From Flavobacterium aquariorum (GTDB taxonomy: Bacteria > Bacteroidota > Bacteroidia > Flavobacteriales > Flavobacteriaceae): a stretch of 64,000 nt of DNA. Positions within the stretch are counted from its first letter, which is position 1. Each line of letters begins with the position of its first letter. The translations under genes were made by a program, and so were the position numbers. Positions 54,375 to 63,150 of the stretch are shown piece after piece. Location of the stretch: NCBI RefSeq assembly GCF_003254745.1, contig NZ_QKXH01000003.1, positions 310,001 through 374,000 on the forward strand, read 5' to 3'. A model generated the notes under the pieces. It saw only the letters and a program-made list of their open reading frames with translations, had not been told where the DNA came from and searched no databases.

Positions 54375-54616
54375 TTTTCCTCCTGTCAATATCATTAAGT
54401 TAAACCACAGAAGCTTTCGAAAATGCGGGATGCATCGCATATAAAATATTCAGTGGATTGCTGCTATAGAACATTATCAATCATTATTTGGTCTGCATAT
54501 TTAATAATGCTTCAAAATTAGCTACCTTACAATATTTATAAATAATTTTATGCTTTTCAGTAGTAAGTATTTAATCGGACATAAAACAAAAAATGAAACT
54601 CTTAATCATTCAAATT

Positions 54617-55039
54617 ATGAAAAACAACACATTATCGCTCATTTTCTTTTTAGCTCTGTTTATAAGTGCATGTTCAAGCTCAAAAACAACAAATAATCTC
54701 TCAAATGCAAAATGGGAATTGGAATACATTTCTGGAACACGGATTGCTTTTGAGGGTTTGTATCCCAACAAAAAACCACAAATTGCATTCAATACCGCAA
54801 CGAATGAAGTTAGCGGGACTAACAGCTGCAACGGATATATGGCAAAATACACCTCTGACGGAAAATCAATTTCATTTGGAGAACCAGGACCAGCAACCAT
54901 GATGTTCTGTGAAGGCGGCGGTGAACAGGCTTTTTTGCAAATGATGAAAAAAGTCAACAATTACTCCATCGATAAGGAAGGAAAACTCAATCTGAATATT
55001 GATGAAGTACCAATGATGCGGTTTAAAAAAACAAATTAG
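54617..55039 (+). CDS. META-domain lipoprotein
   Basis: 140 residues from the ATG at 54617 (MKNNTLSLIFFLALFISAC); an in-frame ATG eight codons upstream is less likely. Lipobox FISAC (Cys19). The META/HslJ-like domain follows: NAKWELEYISGTRIAF, SGTNSCNGYMAKYTSDGKSI, GPATMMFCEGGGEQAFLQMM. Related proteins are heat-shock or motility-linked and of unclear role. Nine bases before the next lipoprotein gene. Confidence 0.87.
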   Translation: MKNNTLSLIFFLALFISACSSSKTTNNLSNAKWELEYISGTRIAFEGLYPNKKPQIAFNTATNEVSGTNSCNGYMAKYTSDGKSISFGEPGPATMMFCEGGGEQAFLQMMKKVNNYSIDKEGKLNLNIDEVPMMRFKKTN

Positions 55040-55048
55040 TACCAGAGT

Positions 55049-55516
55049 ATGAAAAAATTAATAGTAGCCTCGTTCGCAGCATTAACCATGCTAAACTGCA
55101 AAAACAAAGAGCAAACAACAGAAACAACAAACACGGATCCCCAGGAAATTATTGCAGAAAAAACAACTGCTCTAAATTTAGGCTGTTATGTTTTTGATGA
55201 CGGTAAAAACATTGTGTCCTTGGAAATTACCGAAAACGGAGAAGAAATCAAAGGAAACCTTACCTATGCTTTGTCTGAAAAAGACAAAAATTCAGGAAAA
55301 TTTACAGGAAAATTAAAAGAGGGAATCTTGATAGCAGATTATACTTTTCTGTCAGAAGGAAAAGAATCGATTAGACAAGTTGCTTTTAAAACCGAAGAAA
55401 ACAAGCTTATAGAAGGTTATGGCGAGCTAAATAATGAAGGCACTGCATTTAAAGACATTAGCAATATCCAATTTACATCAACGATGCCACTTACAAAAAC
55501 GGAGTGTAGCAAATAA
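55049..55516 (+). CDS. lipoprotein of unknown function
   Basis: 155 residues, lipobox ALTMLNC (Cys17), Thr-rich linker, then a beta-strand-rich domain (GCYVFDDGKNIVSLEITENG, KFTGKLKEGILIADYTFLSE). No family is recognised. Nine bases behind the META gene, so co-transcribed. Confidence 0.75.
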   Translation: MKKLIVASFAALTMLNCKNKEQTTETTNTDPQEIIAEKTTALNLGCYVFDDGKNIVSLEITENGEEIKGNLTYALSEKDKNSGKFTGKLKEGILIADYTFLSEGKESIRQVAFKTEENKLIEGYGELNNEGTAFKDISNIQFTSTMPLTKTECSK

Positions 55517-55542
55517 ATAAGTCTCTTTGCTTAAAAACGAAC

Positions 55543-55575
55543 CCCTGCTAGCGCTAGCGGGGCGTTCGCACTAAC
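55543..55575. repeat. G+C-rich palindromic element
   Basis: CGAACCCCTGCTAGC / GCTAGCGGGGCGTTCG is an almost perfect inverted repeat, G+C-rich in an AT-rich setting, between convergent genes. It can act as a bidirectional transcription terminator or be a REP-like element. A related sequence (CGCTAACGGGAACGTCCCG) is at about 51575-51593. Confidence 0.45.
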
Positions 55576-55582
55576 CTAAAAA

Positions 55583-56344
55583 TTAAATAATCTTGTTATC
55601 AACTGCAAAAGAAAGGGCTTCAGCGAAATTTTTAACCTCAAAAATTTCGAAAATTTTTCTTCTGTAATATTTTATGGTATCGGGCGAAACAAACATTTTT
55701 TCTGCAATCTGATTTATCGTTAACCCTTGAGCATACAATCGGAGTATTTCCAATTCTTTGTCTTTGAGTTTGGTTTTTTCTTTTGCAATCCAAACTTCTT
55801 TTTTCAAATCCAATTCCCAAAAAATAGCTGAACCTTCTTTATTTATGATAACATTTCCAGCCTTTTTATTGTGCGAAATAGACACTATGCACAATGATTT
55901 CCAAACAGCTCCTTTTTCATTTAGAAAAAGCGGTGTCAGTTTATGATTGATGAGAATGGGTTTATTATACTTCCCTTTTAAATGAAAATCATACGAAATG
56001 CTGTATAATTTGCGCTCCTCATTGTTTGGCAGTTTATCATAAAAATCAAATCCGGAATTGTTAATCATATTTAACAACCTCAAATCATCTTCGGGAACAT
56101 TTTTAAAATAGAATTCATACCCCATTTCAAGCACTTCTTCGGGAGAATATCCGCATAAAAATAAAGGATTATTCGAAACATACTCAAATTTAATCTCCTC
56201 ATAATCTATCACATAAACACTCTGATAAGTCATCTTTGCAAAAGATTTTACTACTTCCAGGTAATTGCCAAGCTGAAGTTTATCCACATCAAATACTGCA
56301 TCTATTTTGTTTCTGCTGAGTAAGGAGTGCTTTTCATTTTCCAT
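55583..56344 (-). CDS. PAS-LuxR-type transcriptional regulator
   Basis: 253 residues from the ATG at 56344 (MENEKHSLLSRNKIDAVFDV); an upstream start would add nine residues. A PAS-like sensor domain (about 40-165, YVIDYEEIKFEYVSNNPLFL, CGYSPEEVLEMGYEFYFKNV) is followed by a GerE/LuxR helix-turn-helix (about 185-250, LKDKELEILRLYAQGLTINQ, FVSPDTIKYYRRKIFEIFEV). No kinase or receiver domain. Divergent from a DUF3667 gene. Confidence 0.88.
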   Translation of the reverse strand: MENEKHSLLSRNKIDAVFDVDKLQLGNYLEVVKSFAKMTYQSVYVIDYEEIKFEYVSNNPLFLCGYSPEEVLEMGYEFYFKNVPEDDLRLLNMINNSGFDFYDKLPNNEERKLYSISYDFHLKGKYNKPILINHKLTPLFLNEKGAVWKSLCIVSISHNKKAGNVIINKEGSAIFWELDLKKEVWIAKEKTKLKDKELEILRLYAQGLTINQIAEKMFVSPDTIKYYRRKIFEIFEVKNFAEALSFAVDNKII

Positions 56345-56473
56345 TTTATAAAAATAGTAAAAACTACACAAAAGTGTAAAGCGAAATTAAAAACGATTCG
56401 CTTTTTTTGTACAGCACTTTAACTTTTTTATCATGAAGAAAAAATATTTGTCTGAATCTTTATTAAAATATAA

Positions 56474-57190
56474 ATGACTTGCAAAAACTGTACTAACGAA
56501 GTAAATCATAACTTTTGTCCAAACTGCGGACAGCCTTCAAAACTAAAAAGAATTGACGGACATTATATAGCTCAAGAAATTGAACACGTTTTACATTTTG
56601 AACGCGGCATTTTATTCACAGTTAAAGAGCTTATTATAAATCCAGAACAAAATATTAGAAATTATATTTCAGAAAACAGAAGCCGTCTTGTAAAACCAGT
56701 CATTTTTATAATTCTGACATCTTTAATTTATACGCTCATAAGTCATTTTTTTCATATTGAAGATGAATACATAAAATATGAAGGAATGGAAAAATCTGCC
56801 TTTGTAAATATTTTAGGGTGGCTTCAGGCAAATTATGGATATATGAATATTTTGACAGGAATATTTATTGCTTTTTGGCTAAAAATATTTTTTAAAAAAT
56901 ATGATTACAACTTTTTTGAACTGCTCATTATGTTGTGTTTCGTACTGGGTATTTCAATGCTAATCTTTGCTTTTTTCGCAATTATCGAAGGAATTCTGCA
57001 TATTAAATTATTAAACATTACTGGAATAATCGGCGTGATTTATTTAACTTCGGCAACAGCAAATTTCTTTGAAAAAAATAAGCCCGTTAATTATTTCAAA
57101 GCCTTGTATTGCTATTTATTAGGAATGATAACATTCTTCGTTTTAACATTAGCAGTAGGAATAACAATTGACATAATAATAAAACATTAA
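56474..57190 (+). CDS. DUF3667-like membrane protein with zinc ribbon
   Basis: 238 residues: an N-terminal zinc ribbon with CKNCTNEVNHNFCPNCGQP, then about five membrane helices (VKPVIFIILTSLIYTLIS, YDYNFFELLIMLCFVLGISM). Matches DUF3667, a family of unknown function in Bacteroidota. Divergent from the PAS-LuxR gene and four bases before a small membrane protein. Confidence 0.85.
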   Translation: MTCKNCTNEVNHNFCPNCGQPSKLKRIDGHYIAQEIEHVLHFERGILFTVKELIINPEQNIRNYISENRSRLVKPVIFIILTSLIYTLISHFFHIEDEYIKYEGMEKSAFVNILGWLQANYGYMNILTGIFIAFWLKIFFKKYDYNFFELLIMLCFVLGISMLIFAFFAIIEGILHIKLLNITGIIGVIYLTSATANFFEKNKPVNYFKALYCYLLGMITFFVLTLAVGITIDIIIKH

Positions 57191-57194
57191 AAAT

Positions 57195-57386
57195 ATGGAA
57201 AACAAGAAAATACCATCATTTGCTTTTGGTATAATAGCAATCATTTTAGGATGGACATTGATAAAACATTTCGACTTTGAAAACTTCAGCTTTCAAAAAC
57301 CGCTGTTAGACGCTCTATATCTAATAGTTTTTGTATTCTCAATTTATGCTCTGATAAAAAATTACAAAAATCGAACTGTAAAATAA
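57195..57386 (+). CDS. small membrane protein
   Basis: 63 residues with two hydrophobic stretches (IPSFAFGIIAIILGWTLIKH and LLDALYLIVFVFSIYALI). No family recognised. Four bases behind the DUF3667 gene, so co-transcribed. Confidence 0.6.
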   Translation: MENKKIPSFAFGIIAIILGWTLIKHFDFENFSFQKPLLDALYLIVFVFSIYALIKNYKNRTVK

Positions 57387-57482
57387 AAAAAGATCCATCC
57401 AGCCCGTTCACAACTCGATAAAATTTCATTTCAATACCAAATTCTAAATTCCTAATTTGCGCCTTCAAATCAGTAGGAGAAA

Positions 57483-59774
57483 ATGAAGGTCTGTATAGCC
57501 GAAAAACCAAGTGTCGCACGAGAAATCGCATCCGTTCTGGGAGCCAATACCAAGCATGATGGTTATTATGAAGGCAATGGTTATCAGGTAACTTACACCT
57601 TTGGGCATTTATGCACCCTAAAAGAACCCAACGATTACAAGCCCAATTGGAAAAGTTGGGATTTGAACAACTTGCCCATGCTTCCCGAAAAATTTGAAAC
57701 CAAAGTGGTGCAGAATTCGGGAATTCAAAAGCAGTTCAGAATCGTAAAAAGTTTATTTGACAAAGCGGAATTGGTCATCAACTGTGGGGATGCTGGACAA
57801 GAAGGAGAACTCATTCAGCGATGGGTCATGAACGAAGCCCAGTACAAAGGCGAGGTACAACGTTTATGGATTTCGTCCCTAACCACCGAAGCCATCAAAG
57901 AAGGTTTTGAAAATCTAAAACCATCCGCCAATTACGATAATTTATACTATGCAGGATTTTCCAGAGCCATTGGCGACTGGTTACTTGGCATGAACGCCAC
58001 CCGTTTGTACACCGTAAAACATGGCGGGTACAAACAAGTATTGTCTATTGGCCGGGTACAAACTCCAACCTTGGCAATGGTCGTTGACCGATTCAAAGAA
58101 ATTGAGAATTTTAAACCTCAGCCTTATTGGGAGTTGCAAACTATGTACCGAGAGACACTTTTCAGCTACGAAGATGGGCGCTTTTTGAAAAAGGAAGACG
58201 GTGAAATTTTGGCCAATAAAGTCAAAGAAAGCGAATTCGAAATTGTTTCTGTCGAAAAAAAGAATGGTAATGAGTATGCGCCAAAACTGTTTGACTTAAC
58301 AGGCCTGCAAGTCTATTGCAATCAAAAATTTGGGTTTTCAGCAGACGAAACGCTCAAAATTGTGCAAACTTTATACGAACAAAAAGTAGTCACCTATCCG
58401 AGAGTTGACACCACATTTTTACCAAACGACATCTACCCGAAAGTACCGGGAATTCTGAAAAATCTAACCAATTATTCCGAATTGACCCAACCTCTTTTAG
58501 AAAAAAAGATTAAAAAATCACCCAAAGTTTTCAACGATAAAAAAGTAACAGACCACCACGCCATTATTCCAACGGGAGTACAATCCAATTTGCAATATAA
58601 TCAGCAACAAGTGTATGATATTATTGTGAAACGGTTTATCGCCGTATTTTATGACGATTGTTTGGTTGCCAACACTACAGTAATTGGAAAAGCTGCCGAT
58701 GTACTATTCAAAACCACCGGAAAGGAAATCTTAAAAAAAGGATTTCGCATAGTTTTTGAAGATCCAAATGCTAAAGAAAAAGAAGCCGATATACTGCCGA
58801 GTTTTGTTGTAGGTGAAAAAGGACCACACGTACCCTCATTTTTGGAAAAAGAAACTAAGCCACCCAATCAGTTTACGGAAGCTACTTTATTGCGTGCCAT
58901 GGAAACCGCCGGCAAGCAAGTCGATGATGAAGATTTGCGTGAATTGATGAAAGAAAACGGTATTGGTCGTCCGTCAACACGAGCCAATATTATTGAAACG
59001 CTTTTCAAACGCCAGTACATCGTTCGAAACAAAAAACAAGTTTTGCCAACGCCTACAGGAATTCAACTGATCGACACCATTCAGAATGAATTGATAAAAT
59101 CGGCTGAACTTACGGGTTCTTGGGAAAAGCAGTTGAAAGATATTGAAAAAGGAGAGTTTACCGCCGGTGCCTTTATCATCAATATGAAACGCATGGTAGA
59201 AGCTTTGGTTTATGAAGTGCGAAGTGAAACCAGACGTGCCAATATTTCGCATGCAGGAAGTATCCAAAAACAGGAAGCAATAGTTGAGAAAAAGAAAGCG
59301 GCAGGAATCTTGGCAGAAGTTTGTCCGAAATGCAAAAAAGGAACGCTTGTAAAAGGAAAATCTGCTTATGGATGTGCCGATTATAAGACAGGCTGTAATT
59401 TTGTACTACCTTACACTTTTGCCGAGAAAAAAATATCGGAGAATCAATATTTACGATTGCTCCAAAAAGGCTCAACCGTAAATCTAAAAGACTTTAAAAC
59501 GGATACTGGCATCGTGGAAGGTTTGCTTCGCTTTGACGAAAATTTCAAACTCAAATTAGAACCAAAGAAAATTGCAGCAAAAACAACTCCTGATAGTTTG
59601 ACTTGCCCAAAATGCAAAAAAGGAACAATTATGAAAGGAAACACCGCGTATGGATGCGGTGATTATAAATTGGGTTGTGATTTTAAAGTAACTTTTGATG
59701 TGGTTAGAGCGAAACTGAAAGATCAAAAACCGACCAAAGAATTAGTGCATTCTATTCTGAACGAAAGTGTTTAA
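57483..59774 (+). CDS. topB: DNA topoisomerase III
   Basis: 763 residues, type IA topoisomerase: a Toprim domain from the first residue (MKVCIAEKPSVAREIASVLG), NCGDAGQEGELIQRWVM acidic triad, SIGRVQTPTLAMVVDR, and active-site Tyr305 in VVTYPRVDTTFLPNDI. The C-terminus has two Topo-zinc-ribbon-like segments (CPKCKKGTLVKGKSAYGCAD and CPKCKKGTIMKGNTAYGCGD). Relaxes or decatenates DNA. Transcribed on its own; 5' of it, 96 bases after the small membrane protein gene. Confidence 0.94.
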   Translation: MKVCIAEKPSVAREIASVLGANTKHDGYYEGNGYQVTYTFGHLCTLKEPNDYKPNWKSWDLNNLPMLPEKFETKVVQNSGIQKQFRIVKSLFDKAELVINCGDAGQEGELIQRWVMNEAQYKGEVQRLWISSLTTEAIKEGFENLKPSANYDNLYYAGFSRAIGDWLLGMNATRLYTVKHGGYKQVLSIGRVQTPTLAMVVDRFKEIENFKPQPYWELQTMYRETLFSYEDGRFLKKEDGEILANKVKESEFEIVSVEKKNGNEYAPKLFDLTGLQVYCNQKFGFSADETLKIVQTLYEQKVVTYPRVDTTFLPNDIYPKVPGILKNLTNYSELTQPLLEKKIKKSPKVFNDKKVTDHHAIIPTGVQSNLQYNQQQVYDIIVKRFIAVFYDDCLVANTTVIGKAADVLFKTTGKEILKKGFRIVFEDPNAKEKEADILPSFVVGEKGPHVPSFLEKETKPPNQFTEATLLRAMETAGKQVDDEDLRELMKENGIGRPSTRANIIETLFKRQYIVRNKKQVLPTPTGIQLIDTIQNELIKSAELTGSWEKQLKDIEKGEFTAGAFIINMKRMVEALVYEVRSETRRANISHAGSIQKQEAIVEKKKAAGILAEVCPKCKKGTLVKGKSAYGCADYKTGCNFVLPYTFAEKKISENQYLRLLQKGSTVNLKDFKTDTGIVEGLLRFDENFKLKLEPKKIAAKTTPDSLTCPKCKKGTIMKGNTAYGCGDYKLGCDFKVTFDVVRAKLKDQKPTKELVHSILNESV

Positions 59775-60021
59775 AATTTTATTATAACCATATAAGTAAA
59801 GAAAGTTAGTTTGTCACATTGGCTAAAAGAGAGTATAAGTTAAAAACGTTCTGTGAGCTATGTGACTTTGCTTACATGAACTGTTTTTTTTACTTAATTT
59901 TATTCAAATTAAAACTTATATGACTTATATGGTAAACCTTTAAATCCAAAACTAAAAAAACAACACTATTCTATTTTTTCATAATTTAGCTTATTCAAAA
60001 TAACACCAAATATTTACAAAA

Positions 60022-60510
60022 ATGTTTCAAAAAACAACTCTTTTACTGCTTTTGCTAGCCATTGTTTCCTGCAAAAACTCTGAAGCAACTGAGAAAGACC
60101 AAATAAAAACAGCCAATTGGCTATTGGGAAAATGGGAAACCAAAACTGCTGACGGTAATCTTTCCGAAAGTTGGAAACAACTTAACGACAGTACTTTTCA
60201 AGCTGAATCCTTTTTCATCAAAGGCAAGGACACTTTGCATTTTGAATCCATAACATTACAGCAAAAAGGTGAAGACTTATTCTATAACGCCACAGTAAAA
60301 GGACAAAACGAGAACAAAGCAGTCTCTTTTAAACTCACAACAAAAACCGCAAAACAACTGGTTTTTGAAAACTCCAAACACGACTATCCGCAAAAAATCA
60401 CCTATACACTAATTAATAAAGACAGCCTTGTTGCATCCATTTCTGGAGTGCAGCTCGGGAAACCAAGCTCCGAAAAATACGGAATGAAAAAAAATTCGAT
60501 AACAAAATAA
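60022..60510 (+). CDS. DUF6265-like lipoprotein
   Basis: 162 residues with lipobox AIVSC (Cys15). A compact beta-barrel domain follows: WLLGKWETKTADGNLSESWK, FQAESFFIKGKDTLHFESI, and FENSKHDYPQKITYTLINKD. The opening WLLGKW and final half match DUF6265 as remembered. Stand-alone gene with terminator. Confidence 0.83.
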   Translation: MFQKTTLLLLLLAIVSCKNSEATEKDQIKTANWLLGKWETKTADGNLSESWKQLNDSTFQAESFFIKGKDTLHFESITLQQKGEDLFYNATVKGQNENKAVSFKLTTKTAKQLVFENSKHDYPQKITYTLINKDSLVASISGVQLGKPSSEKYGMKKNSITK

Positions 60511-60532
60511 CAACTTTTATCTTACTAAATAC

Positions 60533-60562
60533 CAACCTTGCTCTAAAACAGCAAGGTTTTTT
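60533..60562 (+). terminator. terminator of the DUF6265-like gene
   Basis: AACCTTGCT - ctaaaac - AGCAAGGTTTTTTT, perfect stem with T tract, 23 bases after the stop. Confidence 0.85.
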
Positions 60563-60610
60563 TATGTCCTAAAACCTAATAAATCATTGACTTAAATCTT
60601 TTATTTGTAA

Positions 60611-60681
60611 TTATTCTAAATAAGTGTTGTTAAATTAAGTATAATTTTTACATTTGCATTATTCTTATTTATTCTAAATAA
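60611..60681 (+). promoter_or_regulatory. promoter with two flanking TTATTCTAAATAA boxes
   Basis: -33 TTG (60627-60629), 19 bases, -7 TACATTTG (60649-60656). The 13-base sequence TTATTCTAAATAA occurs at 60611-60623 and again at 60669-60681, the second as part of a 17-base palindrome TTATTTATTCTAAATAA (60665-60681). The layout fits a repressor bound on both sides, as in an iron regulator; the protein is not identified. Confidence 0.5.
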
Positions 60682-60719
60682 TAATAGAAACGTATTAAAA
60701 AACATTTACCTCTTAACCT

Positions 60720-63089
60720 ATGAAATATTTGAATCAACAATTACCTCTATTTAAATTGCTATTATGTCTATTTATCCTTACCACGGCTACCACATTTGCC
60801 CAAAGTACAGGAAGTCTAAAAGGAACCATTCAAACCAGTGACAATAAACCCGCTGAAGGAGTTTCGGTTACTGTAAAAGAATTAAATAGGACAACCATTG
60901 CCGATAATAACGGTGTTTATACAATTAAAAACATACCTGCTGGCAACTATACCTTAATAGTGACATTAGTTGGTACCAGTGATGTCCAACAAAACGTAAC
61001 AATAGTGGCTGGTGAAACTGCAACCGTAGACATCAATCTTTCCTTATCCAATAATGAATTAAACCAAGTGGTTGTTTTAAGTAACAAAAGTGTTTTCAAA
61101 ACCAACCGTGTTTCTTCTTCACTTCGTTTACAATCTCCTATTATAGAAATCCCACAAAATATTCAAGTCGTAACAGGAAAACTTATTCAAGACCAACAAA
61201 TCAATAATATGCTTGAAGGTGTAACCCGAAACGTGAGTGGAGCCACACGGGTAGAGCATTGGGATAATTATGCAAATATTACTATGAGAGGTAGCCAAGT
61301 TGCTGCTTTTAGAAATGGTATGAACGTAAGTACAACTTGGGGTCCGCTGACGGAAGACATGAGTATGGTAGAGCGTATCGAATTTGTAAAAGGCCCTGCA
61401 GGATTTATGTTATCAAACGGAAATCCGAGTGGCTTTTATAATGTGGTAACCAAAAAACCAAGCGGAAGAAACAAAGGAGAGGCAAGTTTGTCTTTGGGTA
61501 GTTATGGAATGTATAGAGGTACATTGGATTTAGACGGTAAATTGACTAAAGATGGAAAACTTTTGTACCGCTTCAATGTAATGGGGGAAAAGAAAGACAG
61601 TTACCGTGATTTTGACTTTAATGACCGTTATACTTTTGCACCTGTATTAAAATATTTATTTACAGACAAAACTTCTGTAACACTAGAATATACACAACAA
61701 TTTTCGAAAGTAAATGCAATTGGTAGTAACTATGTTTATGCCAAACACGGTTACGAAGAATTACCAAGAAGCTTTACAACTTCTGAAAAAGAATTAGATC
61801 CTACACAAATGCTGGAAAGAAGTCTTTTAGGTATTTTTGAACATAATTTTAATGACAAATGGAAAGTTACAGCTCAGGGTTCCTACTTAAATTACGAACA
61901 AGAAGGAATGTCTTTATGGCCAAGTGGTTTTGATCCTACAAATGATGCTATACTTAAAAGAGCTGGTGGAAATTGGGATATTCTAGGAAAAATATATGTT
62001 GGACAAGCTTATATAAATGGTCAGGCTCAAACTGGATCTGTTTCCCACAAAATTTTATCGGGAATAGACATGAGTGATAAAACCTATTATCATGACTGGT
62101 CCCAATCATTCACTTTACCAGATTTAGATATTTATAATCCTGTGCACGGTATACCAGCTTCTCCAAAATTTGACAGAAGTAAAGACATGGAAGATAGAGG
62201 TGTAAAATATTATAATAATTACAAAGGTTTTTATGCACAGGATGAGTTAGGTTTCTTAGATAATGACTTTCGTTTAACATTGGCCGGAAGATACACCATA
62301 TTAAAAGCGGGCGATGTATATTCTGGTGGTTCAAAAAACGAAAAATTCACTCCACGTATTGGATTGAGTTATTCTATTGACAAGAACACATCTGCTTATT
62401 TTGTAAGAGATGAGTCTTTTACAGAAAATTATGGAAGCGATTGGCAGGGGAAAAGTTTCAACCCCCAAACTGGAACAAATTTAGAATTAGGTTTCAAAAA
62501 AGACTGGCTAAACGGAAAATGGAATTCCACTTTTGCAGCCTATCAAATTACCACAGACAATGTACTTACATTGGACGCTGAACATTCTACACCAGCCAAG
62601 CAATATAGCAAAGAAAATGGTCAACAAAAAGTTAAAGGTTTTGAAGCTGACATTAGGGGAGAAATCTTTAAAAATTTAGATGTTGTTCTAAACTATGCTT
62701 TCACAGAAGGAAAAACCACCAAAGATACCGACCCCAATATGGTAGGAAATCAAATACCGGGAAGTACAAAACATATTCAAAACACCTGGTTACATTATAA
62801 AGTTGATAACGGATTACTGAACGGATTGGGCCTTTCATTGGGATATCAATACCAAATAGGAAGAGCCCCTTGGTATATTTCACCTGATAACACTACTACG
62901 CTACCTGATTATTTCCGTTTGGATGGCGGTGTATCCTATCAAATCAAAAAAGTATATATAAACCTTATTGTTAACAACCTGCTCAACAAATACTTGTATT
63001 CTGGTGGGTATTATAGCTACACCGATATGTATTACTGGCAAGCTGAAGCAGGTACTAATGCAAGAGTAACTGTAAGTTATAAATTCTAA
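60720..63089 (+). CDS. TonB-dependent siderophore receptor
   Basis: 789 residues: signal peptide, carboxypeptidase-regulatory-like domain (about 30-115, GSLKGTIQTSDNKPAEGVSV), TonB-linked plug (SPIIEIPQNIQVVTGKLIQD, NVSGATRVEHWDNYANITMR, VKGPAGFMLSNGNPSGFYNV) and a 22-strand barrel ending RVTVSYKF. The FhuA/FpvA-type plug pattern indicates ferric-siderophore uptake. Followed by a PepSY gene of the kind that reduces or processes imported siderophore iron. Confidence 0.93.
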   Translation: MKYLNQQLPLFKLLLCLFILTTATTFAQSTGSLKGTIQTSDNKPAEGVSVTVKELNRTTIADNNGVYTIKNIPAGNYTLIVTLVGTSDVQQNVTIVAGETATVDINLSLSNNELNQVVVLSNKSVFKTNRVSSSLRLQSPIIEIPQNIQVVTGKLIQDQQINNMLEGVTRNVSGATRVEHWDNYANITMRGSQVAAFRNGMNVSTTWGPLTEDMSMVERIEFVKGPAGFMLSNGNPSGFYNVVTKKPSGRNKGEASLSLGSYGMYRGTLDLDGKLTKDGKLLYRFNVMGEKKDSYRDFDFNDRYTFAPVLKYLFTDKTSVTLEYTQQFSKVNAIGSNYVYAKHGYEELPRSFTTSEKELDPTQMLERSLLGIFEHNFNDKWKVTAQGSYLNYEQEGMSLWPSGFDPTNDAILKRAGGNWDILGKIYVGQAYINGQAQTGSVSHKILSGIDMSDKTYYHDWSQSFTLPDLDIYNPVHGIPASPKFDRSKDMEDRGVKYYNNYKGFYAQDELGFLDNDFRLTLAGRYTILKAGDVYSGGSKNEKFTPRIGLSYSIDKNTSAYFVRDESFTENYGSDWQGKSFNPQTGTNLELGFKKDWLNGKWNSTFAAYQITTDNVLTLDAEHSTPAKQYSKENGQQKVKGFEADIRGEIFKNLDVVLNYAFTEGKTTKDTDPNMVGNQIPGSTKHIQNTWLHYKVDNGLLNGLGLSLGYQYQIGRAPWYISPDNTTTLPDYFRLDGGVSYQIKKVYINLIVNNLLNKYLYSGGYYSYTDMYYWQAEAGTNARVTVSYKF

Positions 63090-63111
63090 GATTGTTTTTG
63101 TTTTGTTTAAC

Positions 63112-63140
63112 TAAACTCCTCATCTCAGTGGGGAGTTTTA
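63112..63140 (+). terminator. hairpin between receptor and PepSY gene
   Basis: AAACTCCTCATCTCAG and TGGGGAGTTTT pair with one mismatch just before the next ATG. It might attenuate transcription into the PepSY gene, or simply end the receptor transcript. Confidence 0.5.
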
Positions 63141-63150
63141 TCCATTTTTG

